In this document: positions 1 through 7,409 of the stretch, in pieces | Numbering within the stretch: the first letter of the stretch is position 1 | Layout: every line of letters starts with the position of its first letter | Assembly (NCBI GenBank): GCA_020849195.1 | Contig: JADLGT010000102.1 | Span: forward strand, 1-14,827 | Source: Bacteroidia bacterium | GTDB taxonomy: Bacteria; Bacteroidota; Bacteroidia; JABDFU01 | Length of the DNA stretch: 14,827 bases | Direction: 5' to 3' | Notes under the pieces: model-generated | Database searches by the model: none | Seen by the model: only the letters and a program-made list of their open reading frames with translations | Told to the model about the DNA's origin: nothing | Made by a program: the position numbers and the translations under genes

Positions 1-2
1 AG

Positions 3-74
3 GATATCGATCCTTTGAATTTTTGTTCAACAAGCGATGTAGGAAAAAAAATTGTTGAAATTATTGGCAAATAA
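3..74 (+). CDS. 3' end of an unidentified gene running in from the left edge (partial)
   Basis: Reading from position 3 gives 23 codons without interruption and a TAA stop at 72-74. The peptide reads DIDPLNFCSTSDVGKKIVEI and then IGK, which has the look of a genuine soluble protein C-terminus: a short amphipathic helix ending in Gly-Lys. The other two plus-strand frames hit stops within the first 60 bases. The rest of the gene lies outside the window and the peptide is too short to assign to a family. It could also be chance coding, since 23 codons is little evidence. No strong terminator follows before the candidate promoter at 184-215. Confidence 0.4.
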   Translation, partial: DIDPLNFCSTSDVGKKIVEIIGK

Positions 75-99
75 GCTAAGCCTTATGCTCACAACATTT

Positions 100-123
100 T
101 GATGTGTGCCAAAATTTACATCA
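100..123. promoter_or_regulatory. Weak inverted repeat upstream of the Cys-rich genes, possible operator
   Basis: TGATGT at 100-105 and ACATCA at 118-123 form a 6-bp inverted repeat with a 12-base spacer, about 60 bases upstream of the candidate -33 element. The arrangement could suit a dimeric regulator, but a 6-bp match in AT-rich intergenic DNA is expected fairly often by chance. Apart from this, the region 75-183 shows nothing I can name. Confidence 0.15.
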
Positions 124-183
124 TAGCCGATCCGATTAATCCATTTTTCCATTAGTAGCATAACACACCAACTCCCCCTTATT

Positions 184-215
184 ATTGTTTAGGTACGGTT
201 TTTGTTGTATATTTG
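184..215 (+). promoter_or_regulatory. Candidate Bacteroidota sigma-ABfr-type promoter
   Basis: TATATTTG at 208-215 matches the Bacteroidota -7 consensus TAnnTTTG at every fixed position. ATTG at 184-187 lies 20 bases upstream and fits the -33 TTTG/TTG element at its usual spacing. The start codon of the first Cys-rich gene follows at 238, giving a short leader. No comparable match lies between the two Cys-rich genes, which supports one transcript for both. The assignment rests on consensus only. Confidence 0.5.
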
Positions 216-237
216 AGTATAGGTTCTTTTGTTCAAA

Positions 238-573
238 ATGAAATTATTCTCGACCATATTAAGTGCTTATGTACTAATTCTTACGGCTACGTCCACGTTG
301 ACAACGGCCGGTGCCGGGGGGTTTGCTACACACCAGGAGAAGTCGTGTTGCCGTTCGGAGAAAGAACAAAACAATACAGAGAAACAAAACAAGGGCTGTT
401 GCGCTAAGGGTATTTGTAATCCATTTATGAGCTGTTGCAACTATTCGCTTTTAACCACAGATCGCTCAACTATACCACCCTTGCCACCCACTACACAAAC
501 ATTTAAACAAGTAACCGAAAATCCGGTTGCGGTATTTATGGCCAATGCATGGCATCCTCCAAAAGTGGTTTGA
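238..573 (+). CDS. Small exported Cys-rich protein, unknown function (111 aa)
   Basis: I do not recognise a named family. The protein begins with a hydrophobic stretch (residues 4-19) that looks like a signal peptide. A short Lys/Gln/Asn-rich segment follows with seven cysteines in tight groups: C37-C38, C54-C55, C60 and C66-C67, including GCCAKGICNPF and SCCNYS. A Pro-rich stretch (IPPLPP, 79-84) comes next, and the protein ends in AWHPPKVV. CC pairs and a terminal His-Pro-Pro suggest metal or redox chemistry in the periplasm; this is inference. The ATG at 238 was chosen over an in-frame TTG at 229 because it gives a better signal peptide and is preceded by the A-rich leader usual in Bacteroidota. 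The gene lies 51 bases upstream of another exported Cys-rich protein, and both probably share the promoter at 184-215 and the terminator at 961-1000. That they are real genes is fairly secure; the function is not. Confidence 0.7.
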   Translation: MKLFSTILSAYVLILTATSTLTTAGAGGFATHQEKSCCRSEKEQNNTEKQNKGCCAKGICNPFMSCCNYSLLTTDRSTIPPLPPTTQTFKQVTENPVAVFMANAWHPPKVV

Positions 574-624
574 TATTTTCGTAATTCAAACTTAATTATT
601 ATCAAACCTTTAAATCAAAAAAAA

Positions 625-942
625 ATGAAAACCTATGTATCAATCATAGCTATAGCGCTATGTGCGTTAATTATAAACGTTATACCTGTAAATGCAGGTA
701 ATGAAAAAAAAGTTCCTGTAACAACTGAATGTACATGTTGTAAAGACTGCAAAGACGAAAAATGTAAAGAGCTTTGCAAAAAATTCAGCAGCATGTCGGC
801 TGAAGAACAAAATGGCGCCGCAGGTGAAAAAGTAAAAGAAGAGTGCACTAAAATCTGTAAAGAAAAAAAATGTTGCTCTTCCGATGCTAAATCATCATGT
901 GCAGGAATGGAAGGAAAAGGTTGCTGCAAAAAAAAGAAATAA
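625..942 (+). CDS. Secreted Cys/Lys-rich metallothionein-like protein (105 aa)
   Basis: A clear signal peptide (residues 1-24, MKTYVSIIAIALCALIINVI then PVNA, cleavage probably before Gly25) precedes a mature domain of about 80 residues. That domain carries 13 cysteines and very many lysines. The cysteines fall in CxCC, CxxC, CxxxC and CC spacings: CTCCKDC, CKELC, CTKIC, KKCC and a terminal GCCKKKK. Dense Cys motifs with hardly any hydrophobic core resemble metallothioneins or periplasmic metal buffers, so binding of Cu, Zn or similar soft metals is the likeliest role, though no family match can be claimed. The leader directly before the ATG is a run of adenines, typical of well-expressed Bacteroidota genes. 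A strong intrinsic terminator begins 18 bases after the stop. The gene follows another exported Cys-rich protein, and the two probably act together. An open frame on the opposite strand is its mirror image and is rejected. Confidence 0.75.
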   Translation: MKTYVSIIAIALCALIINVIPVNAGNEKKVPVTTECTCCKDCKDEKCKELCKKFSSMSAEEQNGAAGEKVKEECTKICKEKKCCSSDAKSSCAGMEGKGCCKKKK

Positions 943-960
943 TTGCAGCGTCCTGTTTAT

Positions 961-1000
961 AGCCAAACGCCCCGAACAATCTCGGGGCGTTTGGCTTTTG
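961..1000 (+). terminator. Strong intrinsic terminator of the Cys-rich gene pair
   Basis: The arms at 961-975 and 982-996 form a perfect 15-bp stem with a GC-rich core (CGCCCCG / CGGGGCG). The loop is six bases (976-981), and a short T-run completes the signal at 995-999. It begins 18 bases after the stop codon at 942 and ends well before the DUF2723 gene, so it separates the two transcription units. Confidence 0.85.
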
Positions 1001-1116
1001 TAGTAGGTGTTATTTCCTTAAATTCGTGCCTTATTATAAAGGAACACCGGCTAACTGTTTTTGGTTAATTCCACGAACACATTCGCCAACTTCAAATAGA
1101 AATTATAGACCGAACT

Positions 1117-4100
1117 ATGAATTACACTAAAACAAACAACGTAACCGGATGGGCAGTTTTTGCTGTTGCCGCCTACACCTTTCTTTCAACCATTGAGCCG
1201 ACAGCAAGTTTTTGGGATTGTGGCGAGTACATTGCCACAGCGTTTAAGTTGCAAGTAGGTCATCCACCCGGGGCTCCCTTGTTCCAAATGTTAGGACGTT
1301 TCTTTTGCTTATTTGCAGGTAGCGATGTAACACAGGCGGCAAAAATGGTCAATATTATGTCGGCACTGAGTAGCGCGTTTACAATTTTGTTTTTGTTTTG
1401 GAGTATTACTGCCCTTGCACGAAAAATAGCCGAACATAGTGGCGAAATGACCGACGGAAAAATGTTAGCCGTGATGGGTAGTGGAGCAGTTGGTGCTCTT
1501 GCCTATGCATTTTCCGATTCGTTTTGGTTTTCGGCTGTTGAAGGTGAAGTGTATGCTATGTCGTCGATGTTTACCGCTATGGTTTTTTGGGCTATATTAA
1601 AATGGGAACGGGTGTGTAATGAACCACACGCTGAGCGGTGGATTATTTTCATTGCCTATCTTTTCGGACTTTCGGTTGGCGTACACTTGCTTAACTTATT
1701 GGCCATACCGGCGATTGTATTCATTTATTACTTTAAAAAGTTTGAAGTGAATAATAAAGGTTTTGTTATTGCCGGCATACTTTCTGTTATTATACTTGGC
1801 GGCATACAAGCCGGCGTTATACCGGGCATTGTAAATTTGGCCGGCAACTTCGAATTGTTTTTTGTAAACACCGTTAGCCTCCCGTATAATTCGGGAACTG
1901 TTATTTATTCACTTCTGTTGGTTTCGCTTATTGTTATTGGTCTTATGTACACACATAACGAGTCGGATAAATTTTTCAATTATTTTATGGTGCTTGCAGT
2001 TGTATTTTTTATTATTTCACTGATAAGCAGCCCTACCGGTAGTGCAGGAGCGTTTCGATTTGTTGTGGGAGGACTTGCCTTGGTACTCATCTATACAGCC
2101 CGCAGGCGCGTGGCATTGCTCAACACCATTATACTCAGCTTTACTGTTCTACTCATCGGTTATTCTTCTTTTGTAATGTTGGTTATCCGTTCAAACGCTA
2201 ACACACCCATGAATGAAAATGCTCCGCAGGACGCCATCAGTTTACTCTCGTACCTTAACCGCGAACAATATGGCGATTGGCCGGTATTGTACGGACAGTA
2301 CTATAACTCACCACTCGATCCGCAGAAACCTTATTCCGACGGGACGCCCGTATATATACGTGCTCCAAAAGCAAGCAATGGGTCCATAAAACTTCCTGCC
2401 GAAGGCGGAGGACAATCGGGAACAAGCAAAGAAAAAGATCATTACATTATTTCCGACGACCGTGCAAGTTCTATTCCTAATTACGATCCTGAATACTGCA
2501 CTATTTTTCCGCGTATGTGGAGCTCGCAGTCGAACCACGAAGCTGCTTACCGTAACTGGGGCGGAATAAAGCGCGACAAAACTACGGATGCCGAAGGCCA
2601 TGAAACGCCTGTAAAACCTACATTTGGAGAGAACCTCACTTTTTTTGTTTCGTATCAGCTCAACTGGATGTTTTGGCGCTACTTTTTATGGAACTATGTG
2701 GGACGCCAAAATGATGTGCAAGGACACAGCAATGCTACCGACGGCAATTGGATAACCGGCTTTAAGAGTTTTGACCAGTGGAGACTTGGAGCTAAGGGTA
2801 TGCCCGAAAGTTATAAAACCAATAAGGCCAACAACGCGTTTTATGCCCTACCATTGTTGCTGGGCATTATTGGGATGTTCTTTCATTTCAACCGACACAA
2901 TAAAGATGCATTTGTTGTGCTTCTCTTATTCTTTTTTACAGGATTAGCTATTATTGTTTACCTGAACCAATATCCGTATCAGCCACGCGAACGCGATTAC
3001 GCTTATGCCGGTGCTACTTATGCCTTTGCTATATGGATTGGAATAGGTGTGTTTGCAATTTTTGATTGGATAGGAAATAAGATTCCGCAAAAGGCAGGAG
3101 CTATTCTTGCGACTGTTGTGTGTTTAATTGCTGTACCTGCAATAATGGCAAAAAACGGATGGGACGATCACGATCGTTCAAATCGTTATACAGCGCGCGA
3201 TTTTGCAAAAGATTACCTCGACTCTTGCGCACCCAATGCCATCTTGTTTACCAACGGCGATAACGACACTTTCCCACTGTGGTATGTACAAGAAGTAGAA
3301 GGGTACCGCACCGATGTACGCGTGTGTAACTTAAGCCTGCTTAACACCGACTGGTACATTAACCAAATGAAGCGCAAAGCCTACGACTCCGACCCCATGC
3401 CGCTTTCGCTTAATGAAAATCAATACAGACAAGGCACTCGCGACTATGTTCCGTTTTATGATCGAAAAATTCAGGGATATATTTCGGTGCGCGAATTAAT
3501 TGACTTTGTGTCGAGCGAAGACCCGCAAAATAAATTACAAGCCCAAAGCGGCAAAGACTTGAATTATTTTCCTACAAAAAAAATGAGTATTCCTGTTGAT
3601 TCGGCCAAAGTATTAAAGAACGGTACTGTGCTGCCTGCTGATGCCAACCGTATTGTAAAATCTATTAATTGGGATTTGGATAAAAGTTATGTGCTGAAAA
3701 ACGATTTGATGGTGCTTGATTTACTTGCAACAAATAATTGGGAACGCCCCATTTATTTTGCAGTTACAACAGGTCCCGAAAGTTATTTGAATTTACAGGA
3801 TTATTTTCAACTGGAAGGACTGGCTTATCGTTTGGTTCCGGTAAAGGCATCGCCGCAGGAGCAACAGGTAAGCGGCACCCGAGTAGCTACCGATATTATG
3901 TACAACAACGTAATGAAATTTAGCTGGGGAGGCATGGATAAAAAAGGAGTTTACTTAGATGAAAATATACAGCGGATGTGCACTAATCTACGTATTCAAT
4001 TAGGCACATTGGCCACAACCTTACTTAACGAAGGGAAAAAAGACAAAGCCATGAATATTGTTGACAAGTGCTTGGAAGTAATGCCCGAAGAGAATGTGCC

Positions 4101-4413
4101 CTACGATGCCACTATTTATCAGTTGGTGATGACCTATTATCAGTTGGGCGCAAATGACAAAGCCAATAAAGTAGCTAAACGTCTGTTTGATATTTTTGAG
4201 TCCGACATGAATTACTATATCTCGTTGGGGCAAACCGGTGCATCGGCTTACGGACGCGAGATGCGTCAGGCTCATGAAGTAATGAACCGTTTGGTTTATA
4301 TGGCAAAAACCAATAAACAAGATGCATTAGCCAAAGATTTTGAAGCACGCTACAATGTGTTTGCGCGAATGCTTGGCGAAGATCAGCAACAGGCGCCGGC
4401 TCAAACGCCCTAA
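1117..4413 (+). CDS. DUF2723 family membrane protein, putative protein O-mannosyltransferase (GT117/TMEM260-like)
   Basis: This is a full-length (1098 aa) member of the DUF2723 family, which is widespread in Bacteroidota. The signature lies in the first loop: EPTASFWDCGEYIA (27-40) and QVGHPPGAPLF (46-56), with a second conserved patch SFWFSAVEGEVYAM (135-148). About ten hydrophobic helices cover residues 10-358. A hydrophilic segment follows, then about four more helices around 575-680, with QPRERDYAYAG near 622-632. The C-terminal 400 residues are soluble, contain NGDNDTFPLWY (713-723), and end in a TPR-like helical region (about 970-1085). The human homologue TMEM260 is an O-mannosyltransferase (CAZy GT117). 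Bacterial members are thought to transfer sugar from a lipid-linked donor to exported proteins; the acidic loop residues D34 and E37 are candidate catalytic positions by analogy. The gene stands alone on the plus strand and converges with the response regulator, stops 35 bases apart. A poor -7-like box (TGTTTTTG, 1056-1063) is the only promoter hint. Confidence 0.9.
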   Translation: MNYTKTNNVTGWAVFAVAAYTFLSTIEPTASFWDCGEYIATAFKLQVGHPPGAPLFQMLGRFFCLFAGSDVTQAAKMVNIMSALSSAFTILFLFWSITALARKIAEHSGEMTDGKMLAVMGSGAVGALAYAFSDSFWFSAVEGEVYAMSSMFTAMVFWAILKWERVCNEPHAERWIIFIAYLFGLSVGVHLLNLLAIPAIVFIYYFKKFEVNNKGFVIAGILSVIILGGIQAGVIPGIVNLAGNFELFFVNTVSLPYNSGTVIYSLLLVSLIVIGLMYTHNESDKFFNYFMVLAVVFFIISLISSPTGSAGAFRFVVGGLALVLIYTARRRVALLNTIILSFTVLLIGYSSFVMLVIRSNANTPMNENAPQDAISLLSYLNREQYGDWPVLYGQYYNSPLDPQKPYSDGTPVYIRAPKASNGSIKLPAEGGGQSGTSKEKDHYIISDDRASSIPNYDPEYCTIFPRMWSSQSNHEAAYRNWGGIKRDKTTDAEGHETPVKPTFGENLTFFVSYQLNWMFWRYFLWNYVGRQNDVQGHSNATDGNWITGFKSFDQWRLGAKGMPESYKTNKANNAFYALPLLLGIIGMFFHFNRHNKDAFVVLLLFFFTGLAIIVYLNQYPYQPRERDYAYAGATYAFAIWIGIGVFAIFDWIGNKIPQKAGAILATVVCLIAVPAIMAKNGWDDHDRSNRYTARDFAKDYLDSCAPNAILFTNGDNDTFPLWYVQEVEGYRTDVRVCNLSLLNTDWYINQMKRKAYDSDPMPLSLNENQYRQGTRDYVPFYDRKIQGYISVRELIDFVSSEDPQNKLQAQSGKDLNYFPTKKMSIPVDSAKVLKNGTVLPADANRIVKSINWDLDKSYVLKNDLMVLDLLATNNWERPIYFAVTTGPESYLNLQDYFQLEGLAYRLVPVKASPQEQQVSGTRVATDIMYNNVMKFSWGGMDKKGVYLDENIQRMCTNLRIQLGTLATTLLNEGKKDKAMNIVDKCLEVMPEENVPYDATIYQLVMTYYQLGANDKANKVAKRLFDIFESDMNYYISLGQTGASAYGREMRQAHEVMNRLVYMAKTNKQDALAKDFEARYNVFARMLGEDQQQAPAQTP

Positions 4414-4420
4414 TTTTTTT
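4392..4420 (+). terminator. Weak possible terminator of the DUF2723 gene
   Basis: GGCG at 4392-4395 can pair with CGCC at 4406-4409, followed by a run of seven T at 4414-4420. The stem is only 4 bp and overlaps the last codons, so it is at best a weak terminator. No better hairpin was seen in the 35 bases between this stop codon and that of the convergent response regulator. Confidence 0.25.
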
Positions 4421-4448
4421 CTGTTGGGTTTGACTTGGAAAAGAGGTA

Positions 4449-5111
4449 CTAAAATTCGCTGGCAGATGATAGAAATTCTTTGTTCTCACTTATCCACATG
4501 AGCAGGCTGTTGTTTCGGGGAGGCAATTCAAGTTTTTGGCATATCCTGGAACGGTAATTCTCAACTGTTTTTTCAGAGAGGAACAAAAGTTCGGCGATCT
4601 CCTTGGAGGATTTATTTTGACTTACAAGTTTCAGGGTTTTTAATTCAGCCTGGCTGAATTTTTTTAACAACTGTAGCAAGTCCCTTTTCTTCTTGTCTTC
4701 TTCGTCAATATCTGTGTAATAGGATTGTAATTCGTGGCCTATATATTTTCCATCCGCCAATACCTTTTTTATGCAGTCGATAATTTCGTTGACCGCGAAA
4801 TCTTTGATCAAATAACCGCAAGCCCCCGATAGCATTGCTTTTTTTACCATCTCTTTATCCTTATACATTGTTAAAATGATCACTTTTGTCGGAAGATTTT
4901 CGTTCAGTACCCTGTTTGACACTTCAATGCCGTTTAATTCCGGCATGTTTATATCGAGGATTGATATTTCGGGCTTCTCTGATTTTATTTTGGCGACTGC
5001 TTCCGTTCCATTTTCACATTCTATTATCTGCAGATCGGTAAAATAACTTTTCAGTATCTCCATCAGTCCTTTCCTGAATACAGGATGATCGTCGGCTATT
5101 AATAATTTCAT
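4449..5111 (-). CDS. NarL/LuxR-family response regulator transcription factor
   Basis: The 220-residue protein has the standard two-domain layout. The receiver domain (1-118) has the acidic pair D7-D8 (IADDH), phosphoacceptor D53 (ILDINMPELNG), T81 (IILTMY) and K103 (YLIKD), so all key positions are intact. After a linker, a LuxR-type helix-turn-helix occupies about 152-197, with the recognition region KSSKEIAELLFLSEKTVENY (167-186). It should be phosphorylated by the histidine kinase encoded just upstream on the same strand (115-base gap) and then bind DNA as a dimer. Its targets cannot be read from the sequence, although the adjacent T9SS cargo/PorP/OmpA genes are candidates. It differs from the known T9SS regulator PorX, which carries a phosphatase-like domain rather than a LuxR HTH. 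The start codon ATG at 5111 gives a canonical receiver N-terminus. Confidence 0.93.
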   Translation of the reverse strand: MKLLIADDHPVFRKGLMEILKSYFTDLQIIECENGTEAVAKIKSEKPEISILDINMPELNGIEVSNRVLNENLPTKVIILTMYKDKEMVKKAMLSGACGYLIKDFAVNEIIDCIKKVLADGKYIGHELQSYYTDIDEEDKKKRDLLQLLKKFSQAELKTLKLVSQNKSSKEIAELLFLSEKTVENYRSRICQKLELPPRNNSLLMWISENKEFLSSASEF

Positions 5112-5226
5112 CCGACAATGATATTAATTTTAGCGTACAAATGGAAGTTTATGCCGGTAATGGTACGGGAGCAGGGTGTTTACGGTCAATTTCCGTTTGT
5201 CTTTCTTCTTTACAATAATGTTCGTT

Positions 5227-7221
5227 TCAAGCAATAGTATATTCTTTAGTCATTTTGAAACGAAGTGTTAACAGGAATCCTTTTTCTGATTTTTCTCCTA
5301 TATCAACAGAACCATTAATTATCCTCGCCCTTTCTTGTATCGATTCCAGCCCTATGCCGCGGTTATTTGTTTTTAGCTGTAATCCTTTTCCGTTGTCCTG
5401 GTACAGGAGGAAGAACTCATTGTTTTTTTCTGTAATTGAGAGTTTAAGGCCGGATGCGCCGGAATGTTTAATGGTATTATTCGTGCACTCCTGTATAATC
5501 CGGAATAGGTGTGTTTGAACAGCGAGGGGCAAATACTTTACATTTTCTGTTATTTCAAAACTACATTCTAAACCGGTTATTGATTGGGTGTTTTCCATTA
5601 ACATCGCAGCGAGCCTTGTTAAACCAATTTTTTCGAGGTTCGACGGGAACAGGTTTTTCGATATTTCACGTGTCTTTTCAATTACTTTTCCAAGGTCATT
5701 TTCCAATTCATGCGCTGTGCCTGTCGAACCATTATGATTGGTGTTAATAAGTTTAGATTTTATAATGGAAAGCGACTGTCCGATGTCGTCGTGCAGGTCC
5801 ATTGAAATCCGTTGCCTTTCTTCCTCAATATTCTGTATCAACTGTCGGCTGAACTGCGCTTGTTTTTTCCGTATATTTCTTGAATAACCAAGGTAAAACA
5901 ATGTCGCAATCAAAATAAGTACGATAACGGCGATAGCGATGGAAACTTGTTTCATGAATCTTTCCTGCCGGTTGCTTTGCTCGAGCAGCATTGACCTTGA
6001 TTTTTCTTTTTCAAGTTCAGCTTCTTTTTGCTGCACAGTGAAGTTGAACTGAAGTTCTTCAATTATCTTATTATTCATTTTTTTTTCGGCACTGTCATTT
6101 AAAGTCGAATAGTTCACATAATGTAACAAAGCGTCTTTATAATTTTTTTTTATCAAATAAATCTTGTAATCAATAAAGTGGCAGCGTGAAAGAATATTCA
6201 GGTTATTGGTTTGTAATGCTATTTCCTTAGCTTCTTTTACCAGTAGGCCGGCTTCGTCAATTCGTTTCATTTTTACATATAAATTAGCTTTCCCGGTCAG
6301 AACGCTGGATAGTTTATCTTTTAATTTATTTTTTTGAAAAATGGAAATTGCTGAATCATAATATGCAATTGCTGTTTTTTCCTGTCCGGACTGTTTAAAA
6401 GCCGAAGCCATGGTTGAGTAATTACTCCCGAGTTCTTCAGGAAGATTATTTTCTTTCGAATATTCGAGTACCTTGGGGAAAAGCAGATTTGCCTCTTCGG
6501 GTCTTTTATCTAATACATAAGCCAAACACAAATTCATTTGAATGTGGCTCGCAAGCCGCTTGCTGTTCTCCTTTTCGGCAACTATCAATCCGTTGTTAAA
6601 GTCGGCTATGGCCTCTTTTAGCTGGTCTGTACTTAATTTTATTAATCCGAGATTATTTCTGAAAACAGCGGGATAGTATTTTAATTTATGGCTATCTGCG
6701 TATGTTAACCCTTCGATATAGAATTTTGCGGAGCCTTGAACATCATTTTTTTCTTCGCTCATAACTCCTAAAACATTCAATAATTCCGCCACATTATCAT
6801 AATCGTTCAGTTTTTTTGCATTCTCCAACAATTCGTAAATTGTTTTTTCCGAAAGTATATGGTTCCCTTTTTGAAATTCCAAATACGCAAGGCGTGCCTG
6901 AGCGATAATTTTTAAATGGGCGTCTTTCGAAACAGTTGATTCATTTAGAGATAAATCATAAAAACGCTTTGCTTTATTTATATTCCGGGTGTAATAAAAG
7001 TAGTTCCCGTAATACAAATGAATCTCTGCCAATGCAGAGATGTCTGATGTGCCTTTCGCTTCTTGCAGTGCTACACCCCCTGCTTTATGAAGTTTAACCG
7101 AATCATAATAGGATGCGTTTTTTACCTCCTGTAACAGGCGGTTCATTTCGGCGCTCCTTTGTGCGTAATTAAAGAGCGTAATTAAAATAAATAGTATTAA
7201 TGCGTATATGCTTTTGCGCAT
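5227..7221 (-). CDS. TPR-containing sensor histidine kinase (HisKA_3 type)
   Basis: The protein (664 aa from the ATG at 7221) starts with a signal-peptide-like helix (MRKSIYALILFILITLFNYA). About 360 residues of TPR-like helical repeats follow (about 30-385), then a coiled-coil stretch (about 385-420) and one transmembrane helix (about 427-445). The cytoplasmic kinase has a HisKA_3 dimerisation box, ERQRISMDLHDDIGQSLS, with H477 as phosphoacceptor. Its HATPase domain has an N-box (ECTNNTIKHSGA, about 578-589), a G1 box (QDNGKG, 608-613) and RGIGLESIQERA (621-632). The topology places the TPR sensor in the periplasm, where it probably binds a peptide or envelope protein. An in-frame start at 7380 would add 53 residues ahead of the signal peptide and is less likely. 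The gene lies 188 bases after the OmpA gene with no clear terminator, and 115 bases before its probable cognate regulator. No good TAnnTTTG box was found upstream; TTATTTTG (one mismatch) lies about 45 bases before the start. Confidence 0.92.
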   Translation of the reverse strand: MRKSIYALILFILITLFNYAQRSAEMNRLLQEVKNASYYDSVKLHKAGGVALQEAKGTSDISALAEIHLYYGNYFYYTRNINKAKRFYDLSLNESTVSKDAHLKIIAQARLAYLEFQKGNHILSEKTIYELLENAKKLNDYDNVAELLNVLGVMSEEKNDVQGSAKFYIEGLTYADSHKLKYYPAVFRNNLGLIKLSTDQLKEAIADFNNGLIVAEKENSKRLASHIQMNLCLAYVLDKRPEEANLLFPKVLEYSKENNLPEELGSNYSTMASAFKQSGQEKTAIAYYDSAISIFQKNKLKDKLSSVLTGKANLYVKMKRIDEAGLLVKEAKEIALQTNNLNILSRCHFIDYKIYLIKKNYKDALLHYVNYSTLNDSAEKKMNNKIIEELQFNFTVQQKEAELEKEKSRSMLLEQSNRQERFMKQVSIAIAVIVLILIATLFYLGYSRNIRKKQAQFSRQLIQNIEEERQRISMDLHDDIGQSLSIIKSKLINTNHNGSTGTAHELENDLGKVIEKTREISKNLFPSNLEKIGLTRLAAMLMENTQSITGLECSFEITENVKYLPLAVQTHLFRIIQECTNNTIKHSGASGLKLSITEKNNEFFLLYQDNGKGLQLKTNNRGIGLESIQERARIINGSVDIGEKSEKGFLLTLRFKMTKEYTIA

Positions 7222-7409
7222 TGATTTAAGAACAAAAAATGTTTTGCATAATTCTTCTCTTATACAAAATAACATTAAAAAATTAAATAATTGGGATGTA
7301 GCACAGAATTGTCCTACAATTTGCACAGACTTAAAGGAGAAATTAAATTGATGAGTGAAATAGCCGAGGAATTCAGACAACGGAAGTATTGTATTACGCT
7401 ATGAATAGA

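Noticed and set aside
213..407. Open frame starting with TTG, overlapping the first Cys-rich gene in another frame
   Set aside because: It has no signal peptide or family features, starts with a rare codon and lies across the better supported gene at 238-573.
633..929. Open frame on the minus strand opposite the metallothionein-like gene
   Set aside because: It mirrors the Cys/Lys-rich gene, has no leader, and a strong terminator and A-rich leader support the plus-strand gene.
4175..4489. Minus-strand open frame spanning the ends of the DUF2723 and response regulator genes
   Set aside because: It overlaps two well supported convergent genes and has no recognisable protein features.
7222..7380. 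N-terminal extension of the histidine kinase to position 7380
   Set aside because: The extra 53 residues would bury a clear signal-peptide-like helix that begins at the ATG at 7221, and the extension has no domain features.
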